64,000 bases of DNA, from positions 1 through 64,000 of the forward strand of contig DASXGX010000065.1 in NCBI GenBank assembly GCA_036488815.1, given 5' to 3'. This DNA comes from Roseiarcus sp036488815 (GTDB lineage Bacteria > Pseudomonadota > Alphaproteobacteria > Rhizobiales > Beijerinckiaceae). Position 1 is the stretch's first letter, and every line of letters starts with the position of its first letter. A model generated the notes under the pieces. It was not told the origin of the DNA and ran no database searches. It saw nothing but the letters and a program-made list of their open reading frames with translations. The position numbers and the translations under genes were made by a program. Positions 16,472 to 24,864 of the stretch are shown here, one piece after another.

Positions 16472-17244
16472 GCGGGGCGGATGTCCTGAGCGCGACCGCG
16501 CTCGCCCTTCCCGGCGTCGCGCACGCCTTCTTCACGCGCCGAGGCGGCGTCTCGAGCGGGGTCTACGCCTCGCTCAACGGCGGCGTCGGCTCGCGCGACG
16601 AGCCGGATGCGGTGCGCGAGAACCGGGCGCGCATGGCGGCGGCGCTGGCGGTCCCGCCTGAGCGTTTCGTTGTGCCTTATCAGGTCCACTCAGCCGACGT
16701 CCTCGAACTCACCGAGCCGTTTTCCCCAGAGGCGCGGCCGCGTTGCGACGGGCTCGTCACCGCGACGCCGGGGCTCGCCCTTGGCGTGACGGGCGCCGAC
16801 TGCGGGATGATCCTGTTCGCGGACCCTGAAGCGCGCGTGATCGGCGCCGCGCACGCGGGCTGGAAGGGCGCGCTCGGCGGCGTCGTCGAAGCGACAGTCG
16901 CGGCGATGGCGCGTCTCGGCGCGCGGCCCGGCTCGGTTCACGCCGCGCTCGGCCCCTGCATCGCGCAAGCCTCTTACGAGGTGGGGCCGGAACTCGTGAC
17001 CGCTTTCAGCACGGCGGACGCCGAGTCCGGCCGCTTCTTCGGGCCGAGCGTCAATTCGGAGCGCGCGATGTTCGATCTTCACCGCTACATCGCCGAACGC
17101 GCCCGACGCGCTGGCGTCGGACGTTTCGAGGACCTCGGCCTCGACACCTACGCCGACGAGGGCCGCTTCTTCAGCTACCGGCGCGCCACGCACCGCAAAG
17201 AGCCCGACTACGGCCGCCTCGTCGCGGCGATCGCGCTTCGTTAA
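16468..17244 (+). CDS. pgeF: Peptidoglycan editing factor PgeF (YfiH/laccase-domain, multi-copper-oxidase-unrelated)
   Basis: 258 residues of the DUF152/YlmD family. Three metal ligands are visible: His in Y-Q-V-H-S-A-D-V, Cys in T-G-A-D-C-G-M-I, His in A-A-H-A-G-W-K-G. F-F-T-R-R-G-G-V-S and L-G-P-C-I are further signatures. In E. coli PgeF removes wrong L-Ser/Gly from peptidoglycan precursors; other members act on purine nucleosides or phenols. The GTG start overlaps the midA stop (GTGA). Confidence 0.92.
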   Translation: MSGADVLSATALALPGVAHAFFTRRGGVSSGVYASLNGGVGSRDEPDAVRENRARMAAALAVPPERFVVPYQVHSADVLELTEPFSPEARPRCDGLVTATPGLALGVTGADCGMILFADPEARVIGAAHAGWKGALGGVVEATVAAMARLGARPGSVHAALGPCIAQASYEVGPELVTAFSTADAESGRFFGPSVNSERAMFDLHRYIAERARRAGVGRFEDLGLDTYADEGRFFSYRRATHRKEPDYGRLVAAIALR

Positions 17245-17347
17245 CCCTGCCGTGTTTGCGAGCAGAGCCTAGCAATCCATCAGCGGCGACGTCCTTGGAC
17301 GCGTGGACGCCCACGGTGCGCTGTGACGCCCGCGAACATACGGCGAT

Positions 17348-17370
17348 GTTAACCGGATTTCTGTGTTAAC
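17348..17370. promoter_or_regulatory. Paired GTTAAC elements upstream of metY
   Basis: GTTAAC occurs at 17348-17353 and 17365-17370, 17 bases apart, within a direct repeat TGTTAACCGG / TGTTAACGG. It is 125 bases upstream of metY in a 250-base leader. It could be an operator; no known consensus is matched. Confidence 0.25.
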
Positions 17371-17494
17371 GGCGTCGGGTCCTTAACACTAACGCGCGAT
17401 GATCGGTTCGCAATTGTTGAAAATGCGACCGGTTGCGCGCAAGTCTGGCGCAGCGTCTGGGCGCTGTCCCCCTCGCCCATGCCAGGCGGAGACC

Positions 17495-18796
17495 ATGCGA
17501 AGCGAAACCATTTCCATCCACGGCGGCTTCGACTGCGATCCGACGACCAAAGCGGTCGCGCCGCCGATCTATCAGAACGTCGCCTATGAGTTCGACAGCG
17601 CCGATCACGGCGCCGCGCTGTTCAACCTCGAGGCCGAAGGCTTTCGCTACAGCCGCATCGCCAACCCGACGACGGACATCCTCGAGAAGCGCGTCGCGCA
17701 ACTCGAAGGCGGCGCCGCCGCGCTCGCCGTCGCCTCCGGACAAGCCGCGCTTGCCTACGCCTTCCTGACGCTGGCCGACGGCGGCGGCAACATCGTCGCG
17801 CCGCCGCAGCTCTACGGCACGACGCATACGTTGCTCGCGCACACTTTGCGCCACAACGGCGTCGAAGCGCGCTTCGCGCGAAGCGATCGCGCCGAGGACA
17901 TCGCGCTTCTGATCGACGACGCGACGCGCGCGGTGTTCTGCGAGACGATCGGCAATCCCGCCGGCAACATCTGCGACATCGAAGCGATCGCCGCCGCGGC
18001 GCATGCGCGCGGCGTGCCGCTGATCGTCGACAATACGGTTGCGACCCCGATCCTGCTGTGCCCGATCGCGTATGGCGCGGACATTGTCGTGCATTCGCTG
18101 ACTAAGTTCATGGGCGGCCACGGCGTCGCGATGGGCGGCGCCATCGTCGACAGCGGCGCGTTCGACTGGGCGGCGCAGCCCAAGCGCTTCCCGCAGTTCA
18201 GCGAGCCCGATGAATCCTATCACGGCCTCGTCTATTCCGAGCGCTTCGGCGCCAAGGCCTATGTGGCGCGCGCGCGCAGCGTCTATCAGCGCACGACCGG
18301 GGCCGTGCTCGCTCCGATGAACGCGTTCCTGCTGCTGCAGGGGATCGAGACCGTCGCGCTGCGCATGCAGCGCCATGTCGAGAACGGACGCGCAGTGGCC
18401 GAGTTCCTACGCGCCGATCCGCGCGTCGCGTGGATCGACTATGCCGGCTTTCCCGACAGCCCGTATTTCGCGCTGGCGCAGAAATATCTCGGCGGACGCG
18501 CCTCCTCGCTGCTCACCTTCGGCGTCAAGGGCGGCCTGGCTCCAGCCAAGACCTTCTACGACGCGCTCGGCCTCATCAAGCGGCTCGTCAACATCGGCGA
18601 CGCGCGCAGTTTGTGCTGCCATCCCGCATCGACGACGCACCGGCAGATGACGTCCGAGGAGCAGTTGCGCGCCGGCGTGCGGCCCGAAACGATCCGGCTC
18701 AGCGTCGGCCTCGAACATATCGACGACATCCTCGAAGATCTCGATCAGGCGCTGCGGGCCGTCCACGGGCCGCGCTCGCGCGCGGCGGCGGAGTAA
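17495..18796 (+). CDS. metY: O-acetylhomoserine sulfhydrylase (aminocarboxypropyltransferase)
   Basis: MetY makes homocysteine from an O-acylhomoserine and sulfide with PLP. The 433 residues have the family start R-S-E-T-I-S-I-H-G-G, the R-Y-S-R-I-A-N-P-T block, E-T-I-G-N-P-A-G-N, the D-N-T-V-A-T-P block and the PLP lysine in H-S-L-T-K-F-M-G-G-H-G. Acidic C-terminus follows L-S-V-G-L-E-H. The ATG at 17495 has GGAG just upstream; an earlier ATG (17399) would add 32 atypical residues. It is followed by metA after 4 bases, so the two give a direct sulfhydrylation route to homocysteine. Confidence 0.95.
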   Translation: MRSETISIHGGFDCDPTTKAVAPPIYQNVAYEFDSADHGAALFNLEAEGFRYSRIANPTTDILEKRVAQLEGGAAALAVASGQAALAYAFLTLADGGGNIVAPPQLYGTTHTLLAHTLRHNGVEARFARSDRAEDIALLIDDATRAVFCETIGNPAGNICDIEAIAAAAHARGVPLIVDNTVATPILLCPIAYGADIVVHSLTKFMGGHGVAMGGAIVDSGAFDWAAQPKRFPQFSEPDESYHGLVYSERFGAKAYVARARSVYQRTTGAVLAPMNAFLLLQGIETVALRMQRHVENGRAVAEFLRADPRVAWIDYAGFPDSPYFALAQKYLGGRASSLLTFGVKGGLAPAKTFYDALGLIKRLVNIGDARSLCCHPASTTHRQMTSEEQLRAGVRPETIRLSVGLEHIDDILEDLDQALRAVHGPRSRAAAE

Positions 18797-18800
18797 GGCG

Positions 18801-19835
18801 ATGCCGGTCGTCGTCGAACGCGCCCCCCTACCCTCGCCAGTCGCCGATCTGCGCGAACGGCGGACGCGGCGCGGCTCGTTGCACGACCGCGGCAAGCGGA
18901 TTGAAATCGGCCTCGTCAACAACATGCCGGACGCCGCGGTGGCGGCGACCGCGCGCCAGTTCGTGCGGCTCGTCGATGCCGCGAGCGGAGAATTCGACGT
19001 TCGCCTGCGCCTGTTCGATCTCGAGACGTTGCCGCGCGGGGGCGAAGCCCGGCGCGCGATGGCCGAGGAATATCGGTCAACCCGGACGCTCAGGCTCGCG
19101 CCGCTGGACGCGCTGATCGTCACCGGCGCCGAGCCACGCGCCGCAGACCTGGCGCAGGAGCCCTTCTGGCGCGAACTCTCAGGGCTGCTCGAGTGGGCCG
19201 GCGCGCGGACGATCTCGACCGTCCTCTCCTGCCTTGCGGCGCACGCCGAGGCGCTGCGCCGCGACGGCGTCGCTCGCCGCAAACTGGCGGCCAAACGTTC
19301 GGGCGTCTTTTCCATTCGCATCGTTGAACAGCACGAACTCCTCGAGGGCTTCGACGCCGAGTTCGTGACGCCTCATTCGCGCCACAACGACCTCGACGAA
19401 GCCGAACTCGTCGCCAAGGGCTACGCCATCCTCGCGCGCTCGGCGGAGGCGGGAGCCGACCTCTTCGTGAAAGAGGCGAACAGCCTGCTCGTCTTCCTGC
19501 AAGGCCATCCCGAATACGACGCCGACACGCTGGCGCGCGAATATCGCCGCGACATGCTGCGCTTCCTGCGCGGCGAAGCCGCAGTCATGCCGCGCGCGCC
19601 GGCGAATTATTTTCCTGCGCCCGTCGCCGCGGCGCTGAAGGATTTCGCCGCTGCGGCCGTGTCGCAGCCAGGGTCCGCGCTCGCGAGCGATTTTCCCGCC
19701 GCTGCGCTCGCGATGAACGCCGCGCCGTGGCGAGCCGCCGCCAACCGGCTGTTCGGCAATTGGCTGGCGACGATCGCGCGGCGAAAGGTCGCACGCGATT
19801 CAACGTCGTTTGCGGTGGCGCGGTGGGGCGGCTAG
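18801..19835 (+). CDS. metA: Homoserine O-acyltransferase (MetA-like)
   Basis: 344 residues of the glutamine-amidotransferase-like MetA fold. I-G-L-V-N-N-M-P-D-A-A is the family hallmark. The acyl-accepting cysteine is in V-L-S-C-L-A-A-H-A, and the catalytic His and Glu are in Q-G-H-P-E-Y-D. F-V-T-P-H-S-R-H-N-D is also conserved. It is a divergent type: the usual T-G-A-P segment reads T-G-A-E-P-R, so acyl donor preference (acetyl or succinyl) cannot be inferred from the standard position. The loop after the cysteine is short. Its place behind metY supports supply of an acylhomoserine to MetY. Confidence 0.85.
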   Translation: MPVVVERAPLPSPVADLRERRTRRGSLHDRGKRIEIGLVNNMPDAAVAATARQFVRLVDAASGEFDVRLRLFDLETLPRGGEARRAMAEEYRSTRTLRLAPLDALIVTGAEPRAADLAQEPFWRELSGLLEWAGARTISTVLSCLAAHAEALRRDGVARRKLAAKRSGVFSIRIVEQHELLEGFDAEFVTPHSRHNDLDEAELVAKGYAILARSAEAGADLFVKEANSLLVFLQGHPEYDADTLAREYRRDMLRFLRGEAAVMPRAPANYFPAPVAAALKDFAAAAVSQPGSALASDFPAAALAMNAAPWRAAANRLFGNWLATIARRKVARDSTSFAVARWGG

Positions 19836-19848
19836 AAGGACGCGATGG

Positions 19849-20400
19849 ATGGACCTGCTCGAAAGCCCCTGTCGCAATGACGCTGAAATCCCTGGGATGA
19901 GCGCCGCGCCCGCCGACGCGGAGAGCGCGGTTTTTCGATTGGCGATGCGCGAATTCGCTTCGGGGGTCGCCATCGTGACCTGCGGCGAAGGCGACTTGCG
20001 CGCCGGCTGCACCGCGACGGCGCTCTCGTCGTTGTCGCTCACGCCGCCTTCGCTCATCGTCTGCATCGACCGGAAAGCGACGACCCTCGCGCGCCTGCGC
20101 GAATGTGGCGCCTTCGCCGTCAATATTCTCGGCGCTCGACACGACGCGTTGGCCGGTCGCTTTGCTGGACGCGGCGGGGTCAGAGGCTCGGCGCGCTTCG
20201 CGGAAGGAGAGTGGGTCACGTTGGCGACCGGCGCGCCTGTGCTGAGCGACGCCCTCGCTGGGATCGACTGCCGCGTCGAGGAGATCATCGACCGTCACAC
20301 CCATGCGATCATCATTGGGGCGGTCGCAGCGGCGCGGCGCGGCAGCCATGACGCCGCCCTGCTCCATTGGCGAAGCCACTTCGAGACGCTCGGAAAATGA
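19849..20400 (+). CDS. Flavin reductase-like (split-barrel FMN) protein
   Basis: 183 residues with the split-barrel fold: F-A-S-G-V-A-I-V-T, G-C-T-A-T-A-L-S-S-L-S-L-T-P-P-S-L-I-V-C-I-D and F-A-V-N-I-L. These bind FMN in reductases that feed two-component monooxygenases. No monooxygenase partner is seen nearby. ATG 19849 follows AAGGA; another ATG at 19897 is possible. It lies 13 bases after metA and its stop overlaps the start of the next gene, so it is part of the same run. Confidence 0.87.
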   Translation: MDLLESPCRNDAEIPGMSAAPADAESAVFRLAMREFASGVAIVTCGEGDLRAGCTATALSSLSLTPPSLIVCIDRKATTLARLRECGAFAVNILGARHDALAGRFAGRGGVRGSARFAEGEWVTLATGAPVLSDALAGIDCRVEEIIDRHTHAIIIGAVAAARRGSHDAALLHWRSHFETLGK

Positions 20401-22178
20401 ACGCGGCGCCGCCGCGCGGGGCATCGCCCGCGCGCGCCTGGCTGCGCGCGCTCGAGACGATGACGCTCGCGACGCGGGATCCCGAGCGCATCCTGCCCCG
20501 CGCCGTCGGCGAATGGGCGCGGCGTTACGGCGAGAAGCCGGCGCTGCTCGGCGACCGCGAGAACTTCACATTTCAAGACCTCGCCCGGCGGGTCAACCAG
20601 GTCTCGCGCTGGGCGATCGCCGCGGGAATCGAGAAGGGCGAGACGGTCGCGCTTCTCATGGGCAACCGGCCGGAATATTTCGCCATCTGGCTCGGGCTGA
20701 CGCAGATCGGCGCGGTCGTCGCGCTCGTCAACGTGAACCTCAACGGCGCGGCGCTGGCGCATAGCCTCGACGTTGCGGCGGCGCAACGAGCGATCGTCGA
20801 GGACCGGTTCGCGGAAACCTTCGAGGAAGCGACCGACGGCGCCGGCCGCGCGCTCGAAGTCTGGCGCCACGGCGGCGACGTTCCCGACACGCATCGCATC
20901 GATGTCGCGCTCGCCACGTTCGACGGCGGCGAACTCGGCGCTGCGGAGCGCCGCGACGTGACCCTCGCCGACCGCGCGCTGCTGATCTACACCTCGGGCA
21001 CGACCGGCCTGCCGAAGGCGGCGGCCGTCAGCCATCATCGGGTGATCGGCTGGAGCCATTGGTTCGCCGGGCTCGCCGCCATGTCGGCCGACGACCGTAT
21101 GTACGATTGCCTGCCGATGTACCACAGCGTCGGCGGCGTTGCGGCGATCGGGGCGCCGCTCGTCAACGGCGGATCGGTCGTCATCGCCGAGCGCTTTTCC
21201 GCGAGCCGCTTCTGGCCGGACGTCGCCCGCTGGAATTGCACGATGTTCCAGTACATCGGCGAACTCTGCCGCTATCTCGTCGCGGCGCCGCCCTCCGAGG
21301 CGGAGAAGGCCCATCGGCTCCGCCTCGCCTGCGGCAACGGTCTTTCGGCCGACGTCTGGCGGGGATTCTCCGAGCGCTTCGGCGTTCCGCAAATCCTTGA
21401 ATTCTACGCCTCGACCGAAGGCAATGTGACGCTCTACAACGTCGAGGGCAAAATCGGCGCGATCGGCCGCCCGCCGGCGTTTCTGGCGGCGCGCGACACG
21501 ATCGCTTTGGCGCGCTTCGATGCCGACGCCGAGGCGCCATGGCGCGGGCCTGACGGCCTTTGCCGGCGCTGCGCCGAGGGGGAGACGGGCGAAGCGCTTG
21601 GGCGCATCAGCGCCGAGCCCTCACAGCGGTTCGAGGGCTATACGCAGCGCGCCGAAACGGAAAAAAAGATCCTGCGAGACGTCTTTGCGCCCGGCGACGC
21701 GTGGATGCGGACCGGCGACCTGATGCGCCGTGACGCCGAAGGTTTCTACTATTTCGTCGACCGCATCGGCGACACCTTCCGCTGGAAGGGCGAGAATGTC
21801 GCGACCGGCGAGGTCGCGGCCGCGATCGCGGCCTCGCCGCGCGTGATCGAAGCGATCGTCTACGGGGTAGCCGTACCCGGCGCCGAGGGCAAAGCGGGCA
21901 TGGCGCTGATCGCCTGCGAGGCCGAACCCGACCTCGCCGACATCGCCCGCCGCCTCGAGACTCTGCCGCGCTACGCGCGCCCCCTGTTCCTGCGTACGCG
22001 CGGCTCGCTCGACGTGACGGCGACGTTCAAGCCGAAGCGGCGCGAGATGGCCGATCAGGGCTTCGACCCCGCGCGCATCGACGACCCGCTCTACGTGTTC
22101 GACGCCGACAGCGGCGCCTACGTCCCACTGGATGCGGAGCGGTTTGCCGCCATCCGCAGCGGGGCGATGCGTTTCTAG
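20397..22178 (+). CDS. Long-chain acyl-CoA synthetase, FATP/very-long-chain type
   Basis: 593 residues of the ANL adenylating superfamily. The P-loop is I-Y-T-S-G-T-T-G-L-P-K-A-A. The F-Y-A-S-T-E-G-N-V-T-L-Y-N-V block, the W-M-R-T-G-D-L-M hinge and D-T-F-R-W-K-G-E-N-V-A-T are typical of the FATP/ACSVL branch, which activates long-chain and very-long-chain fatty acids. The ATG overlaps the flavin reductase stop (ATGA), so co-translation is likely. Placement behind methionine genes does not obviously fit and may just be an operon by chance. Confidence 0.9.
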   Translation: MNAAPPRGASPARAWLRALETMTLATRDPERILPRAVGEWARRYGEKPALLGDRENFTFQDLARRVNQVSRWAIAAGIEKGETVALLMGNRPEYFAIWLGLTQIGAVVALVNVNLNGAALAHSLDVAAAQRAIVEDRFAETFEEATDGAGRALEVWRHGGDVPDTHRIDVALATFDGGELGAAERRDVTLADRALLIYTSGTTGLPKAAAVSHHRVIGWSHWFAGLAAMSADDRMYDCLPMYHSVGGVAAIGAPLVNGGSVVIAERFSASRFWPDVARWNCTMFQYIGELCRYLVAAPPSEAEKAHRLRLACGNGLSADVWRGFSERFGVPQILEFYASTEGNVTLYNVEGKIGAIGRPPAFLAARDTIALARFDADAEAPWRGPDGLCRRCAEGETGEALGRISAEPSQRFEGYTQRAETEKKILRDVFAPGDAWMRTGDLMRRDAEGFYYFVDRIGDTFRWKGENVATGEVAAAIAASPRVIEAIVYGVAVPGAEGKAGMALIACEAEPDLADIARRLETLPRYARPLFLRTRGSLDVTATFKPKRREMADQGFDPARIDDPLYVFDADSGAYVPLDAERFAAIRSGAMRF

Positions 22179-22209
22179 ACAGCTTCTCGCTTGGCGCTCT
22201 CGATCGCCC

Positions 22210-22419
22210 TCACGAACCGGTCGGGGGCTTAGGCGGCGCATCGCTGAAGAGCACTCCACCGCGGGCTTTCGAATCGCGAGCGGATTCGACGAATTGCACC
22301 ACGACGACCTCGGGCGGCACGTTCAAATTGCGGGTCACCGCGTCGGTCACTTCGCGGGCGAGCTTGCGCTTCTGGTCCACCGTCCGGCCTTCCGCGAGGT
22401 AGATATGGACTTCAGGCAT
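22210..22419 (-). CDS. Tautomerase family protein (4-oxalocrotonate tautomerase-like)
   Basis: 69 residues beginning M-P-E-V-H-I-Y-L-A-E-G-R. Proline 2, which becomes the N-terminal catalytic base after Met removal, is present, and the T-D-A-V-T-R-N-L and V-V-V-Q-F-V-E blocks follow. GAGAG stands before the ATG at 22419, which fixes the start. The arginine pair expected in true 4-OT is not clearly present. It converges with the acyl-CoA synthetase gene. Substrate unknown. Confidence 0.82.
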   Translation of the reverse strand: MPEVHIYLAEGRTVDQKRKLAREVTDAVTRNLNVPPEVVVVQFVESARDSKARGGVLFSDAPPKPPTGS

Positions 22420-22601
22420 GGCGATTCTCTCGATGCTTTCGGCTCTTGCGCCGATGGCCATCGTCTACGCCGCGATCCTGGGAACGTCGATGCACAAATT
22501 GGCGCCGTCAGGATGCGCAGGCGAGCGGGAAAGCGATGGAACCCCTCGCGCCGACCGACGTTGCCACAGCGTGCGACAAGCAGCGCGGAGGCGCTTCCTC
22601 C

Positions 22602-23369
22602 ATGGCTATTCGACAAGCCGCCCGCCACCCTAACGCCAGCCGCGAGGAAGAGGTCGTCGAGCGGGGCGATATCTTTTTCTTCTATCGGCCCCGCGTCGAA
22701 ATCGACCGTGTGGAGGGCGTCGGCGACGTCCAGCGTTTCTACATGGTTCTCAAGCCGAATAACGGGCCCTTCCGGCTCACCGTCATCGGACGCAAGCGGC
22801 TCCCTGACGTCGAGCGCCACGAGCGGACCTGGGGCTTCGTTGACGTGGTGACGGATTGGGCGCGCGAGATCGAACAGGAGTTGCGGGAACAGCACTATCA
22901 GACGGGAACCCGAGGCGCGCGCACCCTGGCCCCCGCCCGGCCGGCGGGCGAAGGCGGCTATGCGATTCTCCGGCATGGCCGCAACCTTCATCTGACTTAT
23001 GAGCTCGAGCTGCCGGAGCGCCCGGGCGAGGTGCAGAGGGAGCTGAACATTCCCCATGAAGGGGCGTTCGTGCTGTCGATCAAGAATCCAGAGGAGCCTG
23101 CGCCGCCGGGCGTAGGCTTACGCGAGGCGGAGGAAGCGCATTATCCTGAGCCATTGCAGGAGGAGTTCCGCGGCAGGCGCTTCGAGACGGAGGACCCGCA
23201 TCCCCTCGATTACGAGGGCGCGGAATTCGTTCTGATCGGCGCCCACAGAGATCCCGAACGCACCTATGGGATCGACGTCGAACCGGAGCGCGACGACCCG
23301 CTGCGCAGGCTCGCCATGTCTGACCGCGAGCATCCCGTGGAGCCGCTGCTGAAGGGTCAATGGCGATAA
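22602..23369 (+). CDS. Conserved hypothetical protein, about 255 aa
   Basis: A soluble, acidic protein with no signal peptide. Blocks that look conserved are E-R-G-D-I-F-F-F-Y-R-P-R-V, V-Q-R-F-Y-M-V-L-K-P, and F-V-L-S-I-K-N-P, then P-L-D-Y-E-G-A-E-F-V-L-I-G-A. I have seen similar proteins of unknown function in bacterial genomes but cannot name a domain. The ATG at 22602 is chosen because GCGGAGG precedes it; an ATG at 22536 would add 22 residues. It converges with the following esterase gene, with 2 bases between stops. Confidence 0.65.
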   Translation: MAIRQAARHPNASREEEVVERGDIFFFYRPRVEIDRVEGVGDVQRFYMVLKPNNGPFRLTVIGRKRLPDVERHERTWGFVDVVTDWAREIEQELREQHYQTGTRGARTLAPARPAGEGGYAILRHGRNLHLTYELELPERPGEVQRELNIPHEGAFVLSIKNPEEPAPPGVGLREAEEAHYPEPLQEEFRGRRFETEDPHPLDYEGAEFVLIGAHRDPERTYGIDVEPERDDPLRRLAMSDREHPVEPLLKGQWR

Positions 23370-23371
23370 GG

Positions 23372-24304
23372 TTAGGAGCGCCAGGCGACGCGCAGTCCCT
23401 CGCCGATGCGCGCAACGGCCGCTTCCGCCGCAGGAATGACTCCGCCGAGCCCGTAGAAGTGGTGGATCATCCCCACGTGTCTCGTCAACTGCGCCGCGAC
23501 TCCATGACCGGCCAGGGCCTGCGCATATAATTCGCCCTCGTCACGCAAAGGATCGAACTCGGCGGTGTGAATGAGCGCGCTCGGCATCCCCGCGAGATCG
23601 TTCGCGCGCAGTGGCGCGACGCGCAAATCGTCGGGGGCAAGGCCATCGACGCGGTAATGATCCCAGTAGCGTCGCATCGTCGCTTCCTCGATCAGATAGC
23701 CGCTGGCGAACTCGCTGCGCGACGGCGTGCGGCCGAGCGGCTCCATCACCGGGCACAATAGCAACTGCAATGCGAGCGGCGGTTCTCCTCCCCGCAGCGC
23801 ACGCGCAGCGGCGACGGCGAGATTGGCGCCCGCCGAGTCGCCGCCGACGCCGAGACGCAAGGGATCGACGCCGAAACGGCCAGGATTGGCGCGCACCGCG
23901 CGCACCGCGGCAAGCGCATCGTCGAGCGCAGCGGGAAAGCGAAGTTCAGGCGCGAGCCGGTACGACGCTGACACGATGCGGCAACCGCCGCGCGCCGCCA
24001 AAGCGGCGCAAATCGGATCGTGGGTCTCGAGACTGCCGGAAACCCATCCGCCGCCGTGGAAATAGACGAGCGCCGGCAATGGCGCGCCGGAGGAGCCGAG
24101 CGGCGAATAGATGCGAAGGGCCAGTCCCCCCTCGCCGTCCCCGACGCGCTCGTCGCGTCGTTCGACCGGCGACGCGGGACCGGCGAAAGCGGCGAGGTCG
24201 GCGCTCGCGCGCCGCAAATCGTCAAGGCTCGGCGCGCCGTCGCGGCCGCGCGCGCTCGCCGCGAGAAAGTCGAGGAAGCGGCGGGCGCGCCGGTCGAGCG
24301 CCAT
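23372..24304 (-). CDS. Alpha/beta hydrolase, HSL (hormone-sensitive lipase) family
   Basis: 310 residues. The oxyanion motif H-G-G-G-W-V-S-G is at about residue 87, and the nucleophile is in G-D-S-A-G-A-N-L. The catalytic Asp is likely in E-F-D-P-L-R-D-E and the His in G-M-I-H-H-F-Y. These enzymes hydrolyse carboxyl esters and thioesters. It starts 11 bases after the stop of a carrier-protein gene and so is probably its operon partner; a role in releasing the carrier-bound product is an inference from that position. Confidence 0.9.
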   Translation of the reverse strand: MALDRRARRFLDFLAASARGRDGAPSLDDLRRASADLAAFAGPASPVERRDERVGDGEGGLALRIYSPLGSSGAPLPALVYFHGGGWVSGSLETHDPICAALAARGGCRIVSASYRLAPELRFPAALDDALAAVRAVRANPGRFGVDPLRLGVGGDSAGANLAVAAARALRGGEPPLALQLLLCPVMEPLGRTPSRSEFASGYLIEEATMRRYWDHYRVDGLAPDDLRVAPLRANDLAGMPSALIHTAEFDPLRDEGELYAQALAGHGVAAQLTRHVGMIHHFYGLGGVIPAAEAAVARIGEGLRVAWRS

Positions 24305-24315
24305 GTCGTTCGCGC

Positions 24316-24573
24316 TCAGTGGCCGCGCAGCCTCTCGACGAGGCTTTCGATCGCGTCGATCGAGCGAAAGTTTTCGGGCGTCAGATCGGCGTCGGGGATC
24401 GCGATATCGAAGGCGGCCTCGATCGCCAGCATCAGTTTCACCGCCGCAACGGAGGTCAGGCCGGCGCTCGGCAGGTCGGCGCCGCGAGCGCGCTCCGCGC
24501 TCTCAGGCAACGCCGGCGCAAACTCGCGCACCATTTCGAAAATGCGGTCGTCGACGAGGGCGTGATCGAGCAT
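24316..24573 (-). CDS. Acyl-carrier-type (phosphopantetheine) protein
   Basis: 85 residues with the four-helix carrier protein pattern. The phosphopantetheine site is G-L-T-S41-V-A-A-V-K-L-M-L; a threonine replaces the usual aspartate before the serine. The rest, A-I-E-A-A-F-D-I-A-I-P-D and F-R-S-I-D-A-I, is normal. AGAGGA sits 7 bases before the ATG at 24573, favouring it over the ATG at 24594. It is divergent from the acyl-CoA dehydrogenase / amino acid:CP ligase pair. In Bradyrhizobium such carrier proteins, encoded beside the ligase, are its aminoacyl acceptors; I infer the same here. Confidence 0.85.
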   Translation of the reverse strand: MLDHALVDDRIFEMVREFAPALPESAERARGADLPSAGLTSVAAVKLMLAIEAAFDIAIPDADLTPENFRSIDAIESLVERLRGH

Positions 24574-24613
24574 GGCGGAATCCTCTGAAAACATGGCGCG
24601 CGGAGGTGTTTAT

Positions 24614-24628
24614 CATTCGATTCGAATG
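24614..24628. promoter_or_regulatory. Perfect inverted repeat CATTCGA-T-TCGAATG
   Basis: Arms 24614-24620 and 24622-24628 are separated by one base. It lies 41-55 bases upstream of the carrier-protein ATG in an AT-rich divergent promoter region, a position suited to an operator. Confidence 0.45.
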
Positions 24629-24647
24629 CAATGTGGTCTTCATGTCA

Positions 24648-24663
24648 TCATCGTTAACGATGA
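24648..24663. promoter_or_regulatory. 16-bp perfect palindrome TCATCGTTAACGATGA
   Basis: Self-complementary over 16 bases, central in the divergent intergenic region. A longer alternative pairing, TGTCATC (24644-24650) with GATGACA (24659-24665), is also possible. It is a candidate binding site for a dimeric regulator. Confidence 0.5.
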
Positions 24664-24750
24664 CAAGGAAAATGCACCAAAGTTCAGACTAGTTTTTAAC
24701 GATCCGTTAATAATTAAGTTCCGAATTTGTCGCGCATCTTACCGATTCCG

Positions 24751-24770
24751 GGTATGTCTTCTCACATACC
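24751..24770. promoter_or_regulatory. 20-bp dyad GGTATGT-N6-ACATACC
   Basis: Perfect 7-base arms at 24751-24757 and 24764-24770, 95 bases before the acyl-CoA dehydrogenase ATG. The 20-bp size recalls LuxR-type boxes, but the lux core bases are absent and no luxR or luxI gene is nearby. Confidence 0.4.
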
Positions 24771-24864
24771 ATAAGAACGTGGTTCACACGGGCGACCACA
24801 CCATCGATCATTAACGTCGCCACGCGCCTTCCTGGCGAACGCCGTCTTTCTGGAGCCATATTCT

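Noticed and set aside
17245..17494. SAM-II or SAM/SAH riboswitch before metY
   Set aside because: The position fits, but I could not find the conserved SAM-II bases (GATTT..GCAGCC..TAAA..GCTAAAA) or another SAM motif in the leader.
24751..24770. LuxR-type quorum-sensing box
   Set aside because: The size fits but the core bases of lux boxes are missing and no luxR or luxI gene is in the window; kept only as an unassigned dyad.
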